A DNA stretch of 64,000 nucleotides from Symsagittifera roscoffensis (GCF_963678635.1 NC_087064.1:47291346-47355345), one strand, 5' to 3'; counted from the stretch's first letter, positions 35,679-46,608 are shown. Numbers and translations: made by a program. The notes: a model not told the origin generated them from the letters alone.

Positions 35679-35782
35679 ACACACTGGACACCACGGTTTC
35701 AATCCAGCGTGGAAAGAAACTTGGTTATGCTTCGCCGATGAGGACCGACTATGACGAGACACAAAACCTGAAGAGATAAAGT

Positions 35783-36900
35783 GTGAAAGACTGCCCTTAT
35801 CATGCCAATAAAGATACAATTTTAAAAAGAATTAATGAATTTAAATCTACTCACAAATTGTTTTCAAGGAAATCTGAAACGGACGACGGCTTGTCGAGCT
35901 GCTCGAATTTTCCGGAACGCCCCTCATCATATGAACTAGAATCTGACAAACCGGTTTTGTCAGAATTAGAACTCTTAAGAGGGAGATTTTGAATAATTGC
36001 GGGCGGTTTTAAATTGGAACGCGGATTTATTCTCAAAAAATAAAGCGGATATCGGCTGTTGTAAATTCGTCGAACAAGAAATCGAACTAGAGGAAGGCGC
36101 CGTTCCCCATAGGGAAGACGCAAGACGAATGACACCACAAAAATTAGAAGCGTGCCGAACGGAAATAGAAATGGTACTCGAATACGACATGATAGAACCC
36201 TCGAAATTGCCGTGGGCTTGCGGGGTAGTCGTGGCAAAAACGAAGGGGGCAGCTTAGGTTCTGTTGCGAATTTCGCTACTTGAACGCGGTGACAATAAAA
36301 GATGCCTACCCGATACCGCCAATAGACGAGAGCCTCTCCAAACTTGGTGATGCCAAGTTCTTCGCCACACTGGATTTGGTTTCTGCATTCTGGCAGGTCC
36401 CTCTGCGGAAGGAGGACAGAGAGAAGACCGGATTCACATGTGAATTGGGTTTGTATCAATGGAAGAGGATGCCCTTCGGCTTGTGCAACGCAAGGGCCAC
36501 TTTTCAAAGACTGATGGCTCAGGCTTTGACCAGATTGACGAAAAAGTACGGGAACCTTGTGATGTGTTGCGTGGATGACGTGGTCATAGCAACACCCACC
36601 CTGGAAGACCGTATTGATCGGCTCGATGAGGTCTCTGGCTGCACGAAAAGCAACCCATCGAAATGTGAGATCCTCAGGGATTCAATAAAGTATCTAGCAA
36701 GAATGGTGGATAGGCATGGCGTGAGGCCGGACTCGGTAGCAAAAGAGGATGTGTTGACATGGAAGGCTCCCAGAACGGACACACAATTCATGAGCTTCCT
36801 AGGGTTTGCCAATTATTACCGTGAGTTTATAAAAAGATATACAGACAAGGTGTATCCCATGCAGAAGCTGATGCGCAACAAAGGAAAGAAGTTCGAATGA
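35783..36900 (+). pseudogene. Reverse transcriptase of element B
   Basis: The N-terminal half (35997-36257: VEQEIELEEGAVPHREDARR, MIEPSKLPWACGVVVAK) is separated by a frameshift from 36280-36900: NAVTIKDAYPIPPIDESLSK, FATLDLVSAFWQVPL, FGLCNARATFQRLM. The catalytic motif reads CVDD instead of YVDD (36568-36579), both Asp retained. A short deletion after SGCTK removes about eleven residues. Thumb motif SFLGFANYYREFIKRY present. Stop at 36898. Confidence 0.85.
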
Positions 36901-37400
36901 AGCGAAGAAGCTCACGCTGCCTTCGAGAACTTAAAGCGGAAACTGTGCTAGGCATGCCTACAAAAAAGTGCATGTATGTTCTTGAAACAGACGCACCAGT
37001 AGTAGCCATCTCAAGAATACTGCATCAGGAGCAGGAATGGAATGGAAGAACAATTCTCCGTCCCATTGCATATGGCAGCAAGGTGTTAAGTAAGGCAAGC
37101 AAGACACTGAGATAAAATATGATGCAACGAAAGCAGAATGGTTTGCAGTAGTCACATTTGTGGAAAAGTACCGCGCATACTTGGGGAGCGCTCCCTTTAA
37201 GTTACGCGTGGAAGACATACTCGATGGGTCAGAGTTATATTGGTAGATGGATAGTAAGATTAGATGGCTACCACATGATAATCGAGCACAGGATACGTGA
37301 CAAACACCAGAATGCTGACAATCTCAAAAAGAAGACCGAGTTCTATGAAAGATTGGAACAGAAGCCAGCCAATTAGGCGGAAATCAAGGAAGGGTTCTCG
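36901..37400 (+). pseudogene. RNase H of element B
   Basis: CMYVLETDAPVVAISRILHQ, ILRPIAYGSKVLS, then after breaks VVTFVEKYRAYLGSAPFKLR. An internal deletion removes the DNRALSWLK block found in C. The C-terminal RDKHQNADNLKKK motif remains. Multiple breaks; inactive. Confidence 0.7.
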
Positions 37401-37765
37401 TTTCTGGACAAAAAAACTTATAAAGCGCTTTCCATGACGAGATGGTTGGACAAGTCTGGACATCCAATTCCAGGACATCCCGAGTTACCTGTGGAAAAAG
37501 CATCCGAGATAATGATTTTATCCAAGAAGGACCCGGTGACCTTGGATCTGTTGCTGCGCTCAAACCTTTTCCAGCAGGAACTCTCTCGCATGAAAATAAA
37601 CAGCCTCTCATATTGGAGACTCGAGCAAGGGATCTGGACAGGGATGTATATCAAGACCCTGACAGTGATCGCTACCTCATATCAGGTGAAAGAGTCTTTG
37701 ACAACGCAGCGGATGATCTGCAAACAATAGCGGTATCGAAACGTTCGATTAGTCTGTTGCCTTAA
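37401..37765 (+). pseudogene. Shortened RNase H-integrase linker, element B
   Basis: SGHPIPGHPELPVEKASEIM and DPVTLDLLLRSNLFQQELSR match A and C. The sequence then jumps to TRARDLDRDVYQDPDSDRYL, so several hundred bases of linker present in A and C are deleted. Confidence 0.6.
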
Positions 37766-37826
37766 AAAGAGGTAGTCAGGACTGATTTTCAGCCGTTCAA
37801 ACAAGAGCACAGCCGTTGGCAAAGAT

Positions 37827-39103
37827 TTGGTGCGTGAAGATGGAGAAGACACGCATCAGCCCAATGAGCTGAATAGTCAGATGAGGGTCATGAAGACGTA
37901 CTTGAAGGCAAGATACAGAATCTCGGACCTATTAAGAGCGAAGAGAAATGACCGCCTGACTAGCAACCTGAAAAGATGGATCGAAAATGGTGCTCCGGAC
38001 AAAAGCGATCTGGAGGAAGACAGTTACCGCATTTTGAGACAGTATTTCATGCAGAAAGAGGGAAGGTTATATCTGAACAAGGACGGGATCGTGGCTTGCA
38101 AGAGAAGAGAAGAAGTTAAAGTCCTGTACAAGTATAACGCGATAGTGTTGCCGCAACTCTATCAGGCAGAACTTTTATTCAGGTCGCATGATCAGATGGG
38201 CCATCATGGAATCGACAAAGTATACCAGAGGATCCTGAAACGATTTGAGTGGCCTGGAATGAAAAAGGCATGCGAGAAGAGGGTAACAGCATGTCTGTCA
38301 TGCCAACAGGTCAAGGAACCAAGGAAATTGCGATTTCGCTTACAGTCAATCGAGTCATCTGAATTTAAAGAGGTGGTGCAGATTGATCACCAAAAGATAT
38401 GCATGACAGACAGTGGTTAAAATCAAGTCTTGGTCATGATAGATCACTTCACGAAGTATGCAGAGGCCGTGCTCTGCATAACTGCCTCAGCAGAACAGAC
38501 GTGCGATCTTCTAATCAATACGTGGATAGCTAGACATGGTTGTCCGATGACATATCAATCGGATAACGGAATAGCTTTCGTGGGAGAACTTACGAAAGAG
38601 CTCATGAGACGTTCACAGGTGGCTCAAGCTCATTCCACGACATAGCATCCCCAGACGAATGGCTTAGTTGAAAGACAAAATCGAGCGTTAGTGTCGATGC
38701 TGTGGGTATATTGTTCCAGGTACATGACCGATTGGGACAGAGATCTTCCACAGATGATGAGAGCTTACAACAGCACGCAACACTCCACCACCGGAGTTAG
38801 TCCACACATGATGTTAACCGGACACGAGAAGTCTTTGCCCTTGTTTTTCTTCTACCCAGAGTATGAGGGAAAAAAACGTCTCCACAGGTCTATGTAAGGG
38901 ATGTGATTAGACGTCAACAGGAGTTAAACGACTTGTGTAGACGGAACACTCAGCAGGCACAGGCAAGGCAGAGGAAAAGGTTCGATAAGAAAGCAGCTGT
39001 TGCCAAAGCCTTCTCGGTAGGAGACTACGTATGGGTATTTCAAAACGTTATACCACCGAAAAGAACAAAAAAGCTCCTAAAAAGTGGAGGGGATCCTTCA
39101 TGA
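37827..39103 (+). pseudogene. Integrase of element B
   Basis: The zinc-binding domain is intact: RSHDQMGHHGIDKVYQ with two His and CLSC (about 38187-38309). The core has QIDHQKI (Asp 38385-38387), YQSDNGIAF (Asp 38562-38564) and LVERQNR (Glu 38670-38672). TAA at 38418, shared with element C, and TAG at about 38643 interrupt it. The C-terminal region (RRQQELNDLCRRNTQQAQAR, KAFSVGDYVWVFQ) leads into the next frame. It inserts the cDNA into the genome. Confidence 0.85.
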
Positions 39104-39876
39104 GTACGGAATTGCACCAGGATGGACGCTTTTATAGACTGAGTACTGGCCGAGCCGCCCACTACGAGAATATTAAGCCACACAACCCATCGACAGAAGA
39201 CTGGTGTGTACCTTCAGACATGGATGAGGGGGATTATTTGATGATAGACCCTGCTTGTGAGGTCAACGAGAACGGCACCAGGGAAAAGAACGATGGAAAT
39301 GAGGTCGTAGAGGAGGAAACAAGTCCATCACTGGACCTGGATCCCAACGAGGTGATAGAGGCAGATGGAGAAACCTTGCCCTACGCTGAGGAGGACTGGC
39401 AAGACCCCGAACAAATGGAGGTCCCCACGAACTTGGAACCAGGTCTTCCGTTTACGATACAGACTCGACAGAATGACAGGACAAGATCCAAGGAGAAATA
39501 TAATCCTTACGGAGATGACTTCGTAGTGAACAGGACAGATCTGAAGAAGGTATCGGAAGAAGTGGTGGGTCTAAAAGGAATAACCGTGTCGCAAGACATC
39601 GACGTAGTTGATGACCACGGCAAGGAATGGATCGAGGACCGGTCGAAACCCGAGGTAGAATTCGACGACGAGCAACAGCAATCCTACGAACAAGAGTTGA
39701 GGAATCTTCGTGTCTTGGATTGGCTGAACGAAATGATGTCGGACCCAAAGAAGGTCAGTGCCACGAATCAAGTTGTAGATCGTGAAAGCAAGAAATACAT
39801 AAAAACCGAAAGGGATGATCCTTCCTGGGCTGCCCAGGAAGGGCAATTACTCGTTCTGGCTTCCAACCTCGATTGA
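39031..39876 (+). CDS. Integrase C-terminal domain and acidic tail, element B copy 1
   Basis: An uninterrupted 281-codon frame. The first 55 residues (KKAPKKWRGSFMSTELHQDG, FYRLSTGRAAHYENIKPHN) fit the gypsy integrase C-terminal GPF/Y-type module. It is a frame-shifted continuation of the integrase, so the ATG is probably not a real start. The remainder is very acidic with Asp/Glu clusters (PEVEFDDEQQQSYEQELRNL) and LDWLNEMMSDPKK; no family recognised. Such a tail could interact with basic chromatin proteins, but that is speculation. Confidence 0.7.
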   Translation: MGISKRYTTEKNKKAPKKWRGSFMSTELHQDGRFYRLSTGRAAHYENIKPHNPSTEDWCVPSDMDEGDYLMIDPACEVNENGTREKNDGNEVVEEETSPSLDLDPNEVIEADGETLPYAEEDWQDPEQMEVPTNLEPGLPFTIQTRQNDRTRSKEKYNPYGDDFVVNRTDLKKVSEEVVGLKGITVSQDIDVVDDHGKEWIEDRSKPEVEFDDEQQQSYEQELRNLRVLDWLNEMMSDPKKVSATNQVVDRESKKYIKTERDDPSWAAQEGQLLVLASNLD

Positions 39877-39929
39877 TATCCGGTAGGCGATCGACGGAGA
39901 CGTCGTTGGATATTTTTGTCCGGGTATTG

Positions 39930-40415
39930 GTGGTAGGATTTACCCACACTGAAAATTTATTAATAAAAAAATTAAAAATAGCAAGAGACAGGTGATCTAG
40001 AAGCAGAAACAGGCGAGGACCCTAAAAAACCGGACATAGGGAGAGTATTTGAGTCATATTTTAACTTACCAAATGAATACTCAAGGGGCATAATATTGAC
40101 AGATAGCGGTTTCATACTCACAAATAGAACATGTGCGATAGCGATCACAGCAGACATGAGTTTTAAGACAGCGTTAGCAGCGAGTTTTAAGAGAGAATAT
40201 AAAAACATAGAATTCCTTCGGAAGCAAAGACCAGGAATAGGAGGCGTAACAGCCTTGCCTCCGGCTGCGTCACTGATACGGGAAAGTACTTATGCATCTT
40301 GGTGACGAGGGCGACAGAGAAGCGGCACGTCGACCCGGAAAACCTGGTCTTGTCCTTGACAAGGTTGAGAGACTTCCTTGTGGAAAGGGAAGTGAAGGAA
40401 CTCTCGCCCCCGAAC
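39930..40415 (+). pseudogene. Macro-domain protein, element B copy 1 (truncated)
   Basis: Begins with GDLEAETGEDPKKPDIGRVF, then DSGFILTNRTCAIAITADMS, KTALAASFKREYKN, GIGGVTALPPAAS. A missing C after ATAC (near 40279) shifts the frame into LVTRATEKRHVDPENLVLSL. The copy stops at the duplication junction after VKELS. An AATAAA lies at 39962-39967 just ahead. Same OARD1/TARG1-like order as in element A. Confidence 0.6.
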
Positions 40416-41870
40416 AGGCAAGGCAGAGGAAAAGGTTCGATAAGAAAGCAGCTGTTGCCAAAGCCTTCTCGGTAGGAGACTACGTATGGGTATTTCAAAA
40501 CGTTATACCACCGAAAAGAACAAAAAAGCTCCTAAAAAGTGGAGGGGATCCTTCATGAGTACGGAATTGCACCAGGATGGACGCTTTTATAGACTGAGTA
40601 CTGGCCGAGCCGCCCACTACGAGAATATTAAGCCACACAACCCATCGACAGAAGACTGGTGTGTACCTTCAGACATGGATGAGGGGGATTATTTGATGAT
40701 AGACCCTGCTTGTGAGGTCAACGAGAACGGCACCAGGGAAAAGAACGATGGAAATGAGGTCGTAGAGGAGGAAACAAGTCCATCACTGGACCTGGATCCC
40801 AACGAGGTGATAGAGGCAGATGGAGAAACCTTGCCCTACGCTGAGGAGGACTGGCAAGACCCCGAACAAATGGAGGTCCCCACGAACTTGGAACCAGATC
40901 TTCCGTTTACGATACAGACTCGACAGAATGACAGGACAAGATCCAAGGAGAAATATAATCCTTACGGAGATGACTTCGTAGTGAACAGGACAGATCTGAA
41001 GAAGGTATCGGAAGAAGTGGTGGGTCTAAAAGGAATAACCGTGTCGCAAGACATCGACGTAGTTGATGACCACGGCAAGGAATGGATCGAGGACCGGTCG
41101 AAACCCGAGGTAGAATTCGACGACGAGCAACAGCAATCCTACGAACAAGAGTTGAGGAATCTTCGTGTCTTGGATTGGCTGAACGAAATGATGTCGGACC
41201 CAAAGAAGGTCAGTGCCACGAATCAAGTTGTAGATCGTGAAAGCAAGAAATACATAAAAACCGAAAGGGATGATCCTTCCTGGGCTGCCCAGGAAGGGCA
41301 ATTACTCGTTCTGGCTTCCAACCTCGATTGATATCCGGTAGGCGATCGACGGAGACGTCGTTGGATATTTTTGTCCGGGTATTGGTGGTAGGATTTACCC
41401 ACACTGAAAATTTATTAATAAAAAAATTAAAAATAGCAAGAGACAGGTGATCTAGAAGCAGAAACAGGCGAGGACCCTAAAAAACCGGACATAGGGAGAG
41501 TATTTGAGTCATATTTTAACATACCAAATGAATACTCAAGGGGCATAATATTGACAGATAGCGGTTTCATACTCACAAATAGAACATGTGCGATAGCGAT
41601 CACAGCAGACATGAGTTTTAAGACAGCGTTAGCAGCGAGTTTTAAGAGAGAATATAAAAACATAGAATTCCTTCGGAAGCAAAGACCAGGAATAGGAGGC
41701 GTAACAGCCTTGCCTCCGGCTGCGTCACTTATACGGGAAAGTACTTATGCATCTTGGTGACGAGGGCGACAGAGAAGCGGCACGTCGACCCGGAAAACCT
41801 GGTCTTGTCCTTGACAAGGTTGAGAGACTTCCTTGTGGAAAGGGAAGTGAAGGAACTCTCGCTTCCAGTG
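40416..41870 (+). repeat. Tandem duplication in element B, unit 2
   Basis: Second unit. It contains a second full acidic-tail frame (40486-41331, differing from copy 1 by a single residue) and the macro domain copy that continues past the unit to its natural end. Confidence 0.9.
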
Positions 41871-41950
41871 TACGACCCGAACGAGGACGACTGCATCCAC
41901 GGGAGCTGTATGCACTGATACATGTAATCTTCTCTGATACTAATATATAA
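41385..41950 (+). pseudogene. Macro-domain protein, element B copy 2
   Basis: Same order as copy 1, carrying the same lost C (near 41734) and a second shift near 41876. Its C-terminus GRLHPRELYALIHVIFSDTN ends at TAA 41948-41950 and corresponds to the last helix and strand of the macro fold. In element A the equivalent frame reads on for about 15 more residues. Both copies share the frameshift, so it predates the duplication. Confidence 0.62.
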
Positions 41951-42379
41951 GTACACTTACATGAGAAACATTACTTAGGTATAGGCTGAGTTTAGGTGGC
42001 ATGCAGGAAGGCGTCATACTAAATGTGTGTTGTGTGTGATATGGGTGTTATAATATGTTATGTGTTGTGTTATTAAGATCCTGGGTAAGAAGGAGTTAGT
42101 GACCATGAACAACCGAAAGACAATCTAAGGAATAAATTCAAAAATTGGACTGTCCATTCTTAGATCGAATTTCAAAATTTTAGAAACGGATTGATTTTAT
42201 CAATTGATTTTAGGATCAAAAATTTTTATCTGATTGTTTTAAGTAAATTTTAATATTAAACTGGTGTAAAGCTGACAAACGTGATATTCGTGACCTCTTT
42301 TCTAGATCCTGATTAATCATTTAACCATTGACTTGATTTCAATTCATCGAATCGATAATAGAATCAAATGTGCAAGAAC
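41951..42379 (+). promoter_or_regulatory. AT-rich gap between gene modules, element B
   Basis: About 430 bases without a gene, rich in A and T (for example near 42120-42260), between macro domain and accessory ORF 1. Equivalent in position and composition to 18609-19063 of A. A control region for the downstream genes is plausible but unproven. Confidence 0.35.
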
Positions 42380-43368
42380 ATGGACAACTTCAAATTGAAC
42401 GAATTGATGGACTGGGCAGAGGCATATGAGGGATCGATGGTAGATGTGATCTATCGTTGGTTGATGGATTGAGACTTCACTCTGGAGGACCCAGAGGTAA
42501 TCATGTTGCTGACCTCCTTAATAAACATCTTGGGGCATCATAACCGTGGGGACCGCCCCACGGAAGTCTTATTGATGGCAGCATACGGAGAAACAGTACT
42601 AGACCGCCCGAACATGAGGGTAAGGAGGTGGAGAAACGGGGCTTTCTCAGGAAGTGACTTGGCGAACGAGCCTGGATTGGGAAGTTCGAGGACCTACAAA
42701 CCAGGTGAGATGCCTCTGTCTACCAAGCCTAGGCCTGGACTGTGGAAGATGCATCACGAAATGATTAGCGAGGCTGCCTCGTCTAGTTCACAACTGAGAG
42801 CAGCTCTGCCACCAAAGAGGGCGAGAGTAGAAGATGGATTCAGACGAACGAAACCATGCAAGATCCTAATGAGACGATAGAAGAACTGGAGAAGACCAGA
42901 AGGGAGCTGGACGAAATGACCAAAACCATGCTCAGGACAGAAGAAGATAGAGACATGTGGAAAAGACTGTTTGAGTTTTGCAACAAGAAACAGAGTGAAG
43001 AAAGAAAACGCTTGAGGCGAGAGTACAAAGAGCGATCGGAGCGGCGGGCGCTGACGACAGCCGTGAAAAAAGTGATACCTACAAGGAATTTTCCTCATTG
43101 GCAGTCCCCAATGGAACTTTTGACGCCTCGAGAGTTGATTCAAGCGACGGAGACGCGACTCCCGGCTACAACTGGTCGAAAGACAATCCCGGACCCGACT
43201 GACACCCTAGGTGACCCTGTCGTGGAGAAAACGGGGAGAAAGTTGATAGAAACAGCTATACGATTGGTTGCTAATAGGTATACGCCAGGTTCCGGGGTGA
43301 CTGCAACCTATGGAACAATTGATGACACGGGTAGAGTACAACTTTCCCAAGAGATGATGACCAGATAG
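42380..43368 (+). pseudogene. Accessory ORF 1, element B (helical N-terminus, coiled coil)
   Basis: ATG at 42380 (MDNFKLNELMDWAEAYEGSM). TGA near 42470 interrupts. The next part runs to 42880: GDRPTEVLLMAAYGET, DLANEPGLGSSRTYKPGEMP, PPKRARVEDG (a nuclear-localisation-like basic patch). A frame change leads to 42856-43368 with a strong coiled coil (ETIEELEKTRRELDEMTKTM, RLRREYKERSERRALTTAVK) and a tail with TIPDPTDTLGDP as in A. Unknown function; coiled coil and basic patch would suit an RNA-binding or assembly protein. Confidence 0.6.
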
Positions 43369-43438
43369 GGAGGAGGTAGTTAGTGATGCAACGTTTCCGA
43401 CAAAGAGCTGTAAGGTCCCAGACAGAAAGATACGAGAA

Positions 43439-44060
43439 ATGCCGGTGAATAAGGTGTCCCGAGTGATTGACGTGCAGAAGAACAACCAGTTGAAGTATAG
43501 CTTCACAGGAGTTCCGGACACGGATTCCAGAGCCTGCTTCAATCGATCGACTTGGAGCACAGCAGTAAACCTGCAGCAACCGCCACTTGGGACATCACGT
43601 CTGATACTGGGTGACAGCTTGGTGAGAGTGCTCCAGAATTTGAGGACCTCCTGGATCACTACAGTGATGGCCTTTGGAGGTGCAACTATAGCCCAGCTTT
43701 TTCGGATAGTGGAGCTGATGAACCCAGGGAGGATCCCTAACATAATGATCCTAATAGGGACGAATAATGTATCAAGGGGCTCAGATGAGGAAGAGGCACG
43801 ATGGGAGTCAATGATGGTGTGCCTATTTGTTCCGGTGGAACAACATCCTGAGAAATCTTGCGAGTCGGAATGCGGGACGGATGATCCTTATGAACATTGA
43901 ACACGAGCGGAGAGCTATGGATCACGCCAGACTAACCAGTGATGGGATCCACTTTGATATATTTGAAGGACAAGCCTGGTTGAACTGAGTCTTCCAAGAG
44001 CGACTAGATGAAATGGAAGTCGAGCATTTTGACACGGGAGTGCTGAAGAAGTATTAAACC
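43439..44060 (+). pseudogene. SGNH/GDSL-type hydrolase, element B
   Basis: Block I LGDSLVRVL (43610-43621) with nucleophile Ser; block II FGGATIAQL with the oxyanion Gly; block III IMILIGTNNVSRG (GTNN at 43757-43768) with the oxyanion Asn. After a shift near 43840 the frame reads RWNNILRNLASRNAGRMILM and reaches block V TSDGIHFD (43941-43952) with the Asp-x-x-His pair, followed by FQERLDEMEVE. All four signature positions of the SGNH superfamily are therefore present, though a frameshift and a TGA (about 43986) break the gene. Family enzymes hydrolyse esters or acyl groups; the substrate is unknown. Confidence 0.75.
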
Positions 44061-44191
44061 ACGAATGAACCGGCAATTTCAACCTTTGTGCCTTCTAACT
44101 TAGAAATACGCTTGGGAACGGTCCCAGCCGTGGCAACCTAAAGGCCGCGAAGCTCTAGCGAGCCAGGGCGAGGTCAGATGTACAAGATATA

Positions 44192-45976
44192 TTGGGCGAA
44201 GCACCAGTGAGAAGAAAGATCAATCCTAGGCGAGGATTAGGACCTGTCAATCCGACCGCGGAGACAACCAGCACATCTAGATTGGATACGAGATCAGAGA
44301 CGACGAGCACCAGTCGAGAGGAACGACGCTCCGATAGGAGCTCTTTGATGTGGTCGAGGCCCATACCTTCTCCCTGGCATATGTACAAAGAGGATCTGAT
44401 GAAATTGAACCTTCAGACGGTGAGTTTTACAGCAGATGCAATGAGGCTGTTGAATGGAGCGAGATTGTCTGTCAACGGACTGTACTCGATAACAGGCGTG
44501 GAATGGTTAATAGCCGCTGGCATAAACTTCAGCTCTACAACTGCCTTGAGATTTGATGATTTAGAGGGACTGCCCTCAAACAATACAATGGGCTCAGTGA
44601 ATGCAAGACCTTTGCAAGATGTGAAGCTGAATCACGATGAGGGAAATCGAGAAGAAAGACCCGGAAGATTCTTGACGACGAGGGCACCAATAGGACAACA
44701 TGTCAAGATGTTCAGACAGGTAAAAGCACCCACAGGTCACGTAAAAGAAAGAGCGTACCCGAAACAAGTGAATCAAGAGGGTGATGTGCAGAGATACGGT
44801 GGATTGAAGGCGATCAAGAAAGATGAGATCCTCTTTGCTGCGTATGACAAGGCAGAAATGAGGAAGGCAAAGATTATGATAGTCGCGAGCTCAGACTTCT
44901 TTTATACCTCCAAGTCTCTGTATCGGCCTGATGTTATAATGTTGGCAGCAGTAGACCTGGACCTAATGCAATCTGTGTCAATGGCGATCGGGGTACAACG
45001 ACAGACAGAAATGCACCCAATCACAATCGTATTTGCTGGCATCAATTATCATCCACACAGTAGGGGTTTCCTGAGCAGACTCAGAGAGCCTACGACAGCC
45101 AAAGGCGCTGTATGGCCAGCTATAAAGGATATCCTCGAATCAATGGGTGAAGTAGTAGACACCCTGAAAGAAGGTGCCTTCACTAAAATAATACCGAAAG
45201 CTGTGTTTGCACTGTCTCCGGGATATGCACATCTCCCGGATGGACGGAAGTTCGTATATGCGATGGTGGCTTTGCTCTCGGAAGATAAATATGATGTGAT
45301 CCTATCTGCCACAATTCGCGGGATAGAGATGGAGAATCTGAGGCCACTCAGGGCTAAACTACCTGCGGTGTGGTCTGACATCTCGAATGCGATGCGAGGA
45401 TTTAAGAATCATTCACTACACATGTTAGTGTTACACGAAGTGCTGGGGTTGGAACTGTCCAACTTCAGTCGACAACTCAAACTGAAGCCAGGAATTGACG
45501 ATGACCATCGGGTAATCATAGGGCTGTCAAACGAGTTATGGTTCCGAGGAATGGAAATAAAAACGGAAGGAGGGAGAAGGAAGAACTCCAAGGAGACCAG
45601 AGCTCTCTTGGAAGCGATGGTTTTGAGAATGAAACCAGAGGCTAACCAGTGGCTGCAATTGATCCCCCGAGTAGCAGCATTGGGCGCGGATGCTCTCGAG
45701 CGAGGCCCAGTGATGATCAGGAAGATCCATGCCTACTTAGTGAAAGAGGTAAGCCTGGCCGAAAATGCTGAAGAGAAATCAGCCAGGTTCGTGAACAGAG
45801 TGTGCCAAGTTACCCTGGAAGCTTTCTGGACCCAGAAAGTGAGGGGAGAAGAAGGCTTTGACCGGATGGACAGCATGCTCGAAGGGCTAGGAGCCGGATG
45901 GACCGCGTTTCTTGGCAAAAATTTACCCCTCGCTTTTTCGATATCTAATAAAGGAACTCCTCCAAGCAGTCTTTGA
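44192..45976 (+). CDS. Accessory ORF 3, element B: large protein with SGNH-like degenerate region
   Basis: The longest open frame in the window, 594 codons. The start is uncertain: a Ser/Thr/Arg-rich stretch (TSRLDTRSETTSTSREERRS) comes first. Conserved part from about residue 60: LNLQTVSFTADAMRLLNGAR, YSITGVEWLIAAGINFSS, KAKIMIVASSDFFYTSKSLY, TIVFAGINYHPHSRGFLSRL, AVFALSPGYAHLPDGRKFVY, LPAVWSDISNAMRGFKNHS. The ASSD and AG-x-N-x-x-x-SRG motifs recall SGNH blocks I and III and are conserved in A and C. No catalytic Ser-Asp-His set is visible. It lies directly behind the SGNH gene. Confidence 0.65.
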   Translation: MGEAPVRRKINPRRGLGPVNPTAETTSTSRLDTRSETTSTSREERRSDRSSLMWSRPIPSPWHMYKEDLMKLNLQTVSFTADAMRLLNGARLSVNGLYSITGVEWLIAAGINFSSTTALRFDDLEGLPSNNTMGSVNARPLQDVKLNHDEGNREERPGRFLTTRAPIGQHVKMFRQVKAPTGHVKERAYPKQVNQEGDVQRYGGLKAIKKDEILFAAYDKAEMRKAKIMIVASSDFFYTSKSLYRPDVIMLAAVDLDLMQSVSMAIGVQRQTEMHPITIVFAGINYHPHSRGFLSRLREPTTAKGAVWPAIKDILESMGEVVDTLKEGAFTKIIPKAVFALSPGYAHLPDGRKFVYAMVALLSEDKYDVILSATIRGIEMENLRPLRAKLPAVWSDISNAMRGFKNHSLHMLVLHEVLGLELSNFSRQLKLKPGIDDDHRVIIGLSNELWFRGMEIKTEGGRRKNSKETRALLEAMVLRMKPEANQWLQLIPRVAALGADALERGPVMIRKIHAYLVKEVSLAENAEEKSARFVNRVCQVTLEAFWTQKVRGEEGFDRMDSMLEGLGAGWTAFLGKNLPLAFSISNKGTPPSSL

Positions 45977-46608
45977 ATTACTAGCCCTATTCGTGACGTT
46001 TGGAGCAGAGAACTTTTTGAAAGGATCAGCGATATTGCTCACCGAAGGAGTACAGAATTTGTGATTAGATGGACTTCGATAACGAATGGATAGCGATAAC
46101 GCATGGGCACTTGGGAGGATTGATGAATTTGACCCGCTACCCGGAGCAGATGAGGGAGAACGTGAGAAAATTTGATGTGAAGCGATCCACGGATTCCTGG
46201 AATAAGATACGAGATTTGCGACATACTCTTATCCAGTACCTCCTGCAGCAGAATCAGTTTGGAACATGAGAGGATGAAACGAGTCAGAGGGAGGAAGACG
46301 TGCGACGTCATGCTGGGGGCATGCCCCTACTAACTGATGTGAGCTTAGCTATGAGGACCGATCCCTTAGCATTGATCAGGGGTGCCACGGAGTTCGTGAC
46401 GGTCATATATGGACCCGCAGTCACGTTTGCAATCGCTGATGTTAAGGTGGAAGCATACAGGAGGTCGGTGCTGTACCTGAACCTCATATCAGCAGTGGGC
46501 GGAAGACCTATTGTTTGCAAAGATATTGGAGCCAGAGATGATCGTATGGGAGAAGTGGACAGAGGACAAATTGAAGTATTCCCTAAACTCTGGAATCTAA
46601 GACCCTAA
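45977..46608 (+). pseudogene. Accessory ORF 3 C-terminal half, element B
   Basis: After a break near 45930-45980, the frames TFGAENFLKGSAILLTEGVQ, MDFDNEWIAITHGHLGGLMN and LTDVSLAMRTDPLALIRGAT / EFVTVIYGPAVTFAIADVKV carry on the protein as in element A. It ends VFPKLWNLRP with TAA at 46606. Mostly helical, no known motif. Confidence 0.5.

Larger units (their letters stand above)
38961..40415 (+). repeat. Tandem duplication in element B, unit 1 (1,455 bp)
   Basis: 38961-40415 repeats as 40416-41870 at offset 1,455 with about three or four substitutions by eye (for example 39442/40897 and 40066/41521). It covers the integrase C-terminus, acidic tail and most of the macro domain. The junction has a few extra C bases. 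Confidence 0.9.

Noticed and set aside
44192-46608. Envelope glycoprotein in the accessory region
   Set aside because: No signal peptide, no convincing membrane anchor and no furin-like site; motifs instead recall SGNH-like folds.
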